NCBI GenBank assembly: GCA_012513165.1
Contig: JAAZCT010000183.1
Location: 1 to 7,138 of the forward strand
Source: Actinomycetales bacterium
Lineage (GTDB): Bacteria; Actinomycetota; Actinomycetes; Propionibacteriales; Nocardioidaceae
Length of the DNA stretch: 7,138 bases
Direction: 5' to 3'
Shown one piece after another: positions 6,014 to 7,138 of this stretch. The notes beneath the pieces are model-generated. The model ran no database searches. It saw nothing but the letters and a program-made list of their open reading frames with translations, and was not told the DNA's origin. Position numbers and translations under genes: made by a program. Within the stretch, counting starts at the first letter, position 1. The number at the start of each line of letters is the position of its first letter.

Positions 6014-6823
6014 GTGAATAAGCAGACTCTCAAGGTTCGCCTTTTCGCGAACTTGGCTGCTGCCGGGCTGGTAGCGCTCACCCTGATCGGGGTGAGCGCA
6101 CCAGCGCAGGCTGCCGCATGTGAGTACGGCAAAGGCGTCACCGTCGTCGTTCAAGGCCAAGGCATGAAAGACGTCACATGTGTTCCGGGCGGAGCAGGTA
6201 AGAACGCCTGGGTCAATCTGGAGAGCGCAGGGTATTCACTGGCGATTGTCCCGGGGCAACCAGGGTCCGTGTGCACGATCAATGGCAAGCCTGCTGGCGG
6301 AAAGTCGGCCTGTTGGCAGCTAGACGCATATTGGGGATTGTTCAGCGCGAACGGCACCGGCGGCGGTTGGAAATACTCGAACGTTGGAGTCCTCGACCTG
6401 AAGGCGAGCGCCGGAGGATGGGTCGGTTTCCGGTTCCAAGACACCAACAGCAAGAAGTACCCTGACGTGAACCCCGTCGGCCCCAAGCCAGCGCCCTCCC
6501 CGAAGCCGACGGTTAAGCCCAAGCCGACTGCGAAACCAAGCACCGCGCCATCTGCCAAACCGAGCACCTCAGCGGCACCGACGTCCACGCCTAGCGCCAC
6601 CTCATCGGCCAAGCCCAGTGCCAGCACGGCCACTCCCCGCGCGGCTACGGCAACTCCGTCCCAAACGCCAAGTGCTGCCTCGGCGGCAATCGACGCGGAC
6701 CTTACTGCCGCCACAAGCGATGATGATTCAGGCTCGGGACCAGGCGTCGGGACGTGGATCGTGATCGCCGGGTTGCTGGCAGCCGGCGGATTGCTCGGTT
6801 GGCGCGTCTGGCGTCGACGCTAA
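6014..6823 (+). CDS. Surface-anchored DUF4430/transcobalamin beta-like protein
   Basis: This is probably the partner of the preceding barrel protein in extracellular corrinoid capture. Its 269 residues comprise a signal peptide (1-33, AQA cleavage) and a small beta-rich domain (about 36-142). A Pro/Lys/Ser/Thr/Ala stalk (about 157-225), an acidic stretch (TSDDDSGSG), one membrane helix (about 246-263) and the basic end RVWRRR follow. The folded domain has the DUF4430 layout: a VTVVVQG strand (42-48), W66-V-N-L-E-S-A-G, C87-T-I-N-G-K-P, C100-W-Q-L-D-A-Y-W107-G-L-F and V-G-F-R-F (137-141). Cys36, 56, 87 and 100 could form two disulfides. DUF4430 resembles the C-terminal beta domain of transcobalamin. 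From memory, Streptomyces has similar proteins (the SCO2322 family, YWSFW and GFRF) beside ECF transporter genes; I could not check this. The GTG start has GAGG eight bases upstream, inside the preceding gene, with only three bases between the two genes, so translation is probably coupled and both proteins fall under the riboswitch. Another small ligand is possible. Confidence 0.78.
   Translation: MNKQTLKVRLFANLAAAGLVALTLIGVSAPAQAAACEYGKGVTVVVQGQGMKDVTCVPGGAGKNAWVNLESAGYSLAIVPGQPGSVCTINGKPAGGKSACWQLDAYWGLFSANGTGGGWKYSNVGVLDLKASAGGWVGFRFQDTNSKKYPDVNPVGPKPAPSPKPTVKPKPTAKPSTAPSAKPSTSAAPTSTPSATSSAKPSASTATPRAATATPSQTPSAASAAIDADLTAATSDDDSGSGPGVGTWIVIAGLLAAGGLLGWRVWRRR
6482..6688 (+). repeat. Pro/Lys/Ser/Thr/Ala-rich stalk coding region
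   Basis: This stretch encodes an imperfect low-complexity stalk: short units such as KPT, PKP and AKPS give way to AP/SAT/SAS runs. At DNA level, AAGCCGAC-like and AAACCAAGCACC/AAACCGAGCACC units recur. It probably works as an extended wall-spanning spacer that lifts the beta domain off the membrane, and copy number may vary between strains. Confidence 0.6.
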
Positions 6824-6831
6824 GTAACCCC

Positions 6832-7138
6832 ATGGCCCAGATCGACACCACCATCCAGAAGCCCGCAAAACTTCGGGTCGTTATGGCTCGGGAATTACAC
6901 CCGGGCGCGTGGTGGATCTGGGCCTTAGGGTTGGCGGCAGCAGCCGCCATGACACTGAACCCGTGGCTGCTGCTCATCATTGTGGCCGTCGCCGCGATCG
7001 TGGTTGAGTATCGCCGCACCGACGCCCCGTGGGCGCTTTCGTTCGGGTTCTATCTCTGGTTCGGGCTGCTCATCGTGGTGATTCGGGTGGTGTTCCGGAT
7101 CATCTTCGGCGGGGCGATGGGCACGGACGATCCTGTCC
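6832..7138 (+). CDS. ecfT: EcfT/CbiQ-like ECF transporter membrane subunit (N-terminal part)
   Basis: EcfT is the membrane scaffold that links the substrate-binding S component of an energy-coupling-factor transporter to its two ATPases. Here 102 codons are seen before the window ends. After a short cytoplasmic start comes RELHPGAWWIWALGLAAAAA (20-39), the opening I associate with actinobacterial EcfT proteins. Three hydrophobic segments follow (about 27-40, 44-60 and 69-93), with EYRRTDAPWALSF between the second and third, and a Gly-rich turn IFGGAMG (91-97). The Ala-Arg-Gly coupling motifs that would prove the family lie beyond the window. The gene begins eight bases after the preceding stop, so it is probably in the same B12-repressed operon. 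No Shine-Dalgarno is visible before ATG 6832; ATG 6883 (residue 18, MARELHPG) is an equally family-like start. The ATPase and S-component genes are expected downstream. Cobalamin as substrate is inferred from context. Confidence 0.75.
   Translation, partial: MAQIDTTIQKPAKLRVVMARELHPGAWWIWALGLAAAAAMTLNPWLLLIIVAVAAIVVEYRRTDAPWALSFGFYLWFGLLIVVIRVVFRIIFGGAMGTDDPV

Overview
This G+C-rich window uses GTG as well as ATG starts, has Gram-positive-type secreted proteins with C-terminal membrane anchors, and carries actinobacterial protein families. It most likely comes from an actinomycete (Actinomycetota, high-GC Gram-positive). The genus cannot be fixed from this sequence. I see no tRNA, rRNA, CRISPR array, insertion sequence or prophage gene.

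Layout. The first 365 bases (minus strand) hold the start of a secreted cell-surface protein with an Ig-like repeat; it has no visible spaced ribosome binding site and may be translated from a leaderless mRNA. Next, 398-3598 (minus) encodes IcmF, the fused coenzyme-B12-dependent isobutyryl-CoA mutase with its built-in G-protein chaperone. A MarR-family regulator (3706-4212, plus) is transcribed divergently. The 107-bp gap between the two holds a 26-bp imperfect palindrome that is a natural candidate for its operator.

From 4213 to 4477 there is no gene, but there is a compact cobalamin riboswitch (about 4272-4399), a possible kissing-loop hairpin, and a perfect 8-bp hairpin that buries the Shine-Dalgarno sequence of the next gene. 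Downstream are three closely packed plus-strand genes. The first encodes a membrane-anchored secreted alpha/alpha-barrel protein (4478-6010) related in fold to the prenyltransferase/transcobalamin alpha domain. The second encodes a membrane-anchored secreted protein with a DUF4430-like, transcobalamin beta-domain-like module (6014-6823). The third is the start of an EcfT/CbiQ-type transporter membrane subunit (from 6832, cut by the window end).

How it fits together. The window is organised around vitamin B12. One half consumes adenosylcobalamin (IcmF, in branched-chain acyl-CoA metabolism, probably under the MarR protein). The other half looks like a B12-repressed uptake operon. In it two surface-tethered proteins, corresponding to the two halves of animal transcobalamin/intrinsic factor, may capture corrinoid outside the membrane and pass it to an energy-coupling-factor transporter whose remaining subunits probably lie past position 7138. 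The ligand is inferred from the riboswitch, fold and neighbours and is not shown directly.
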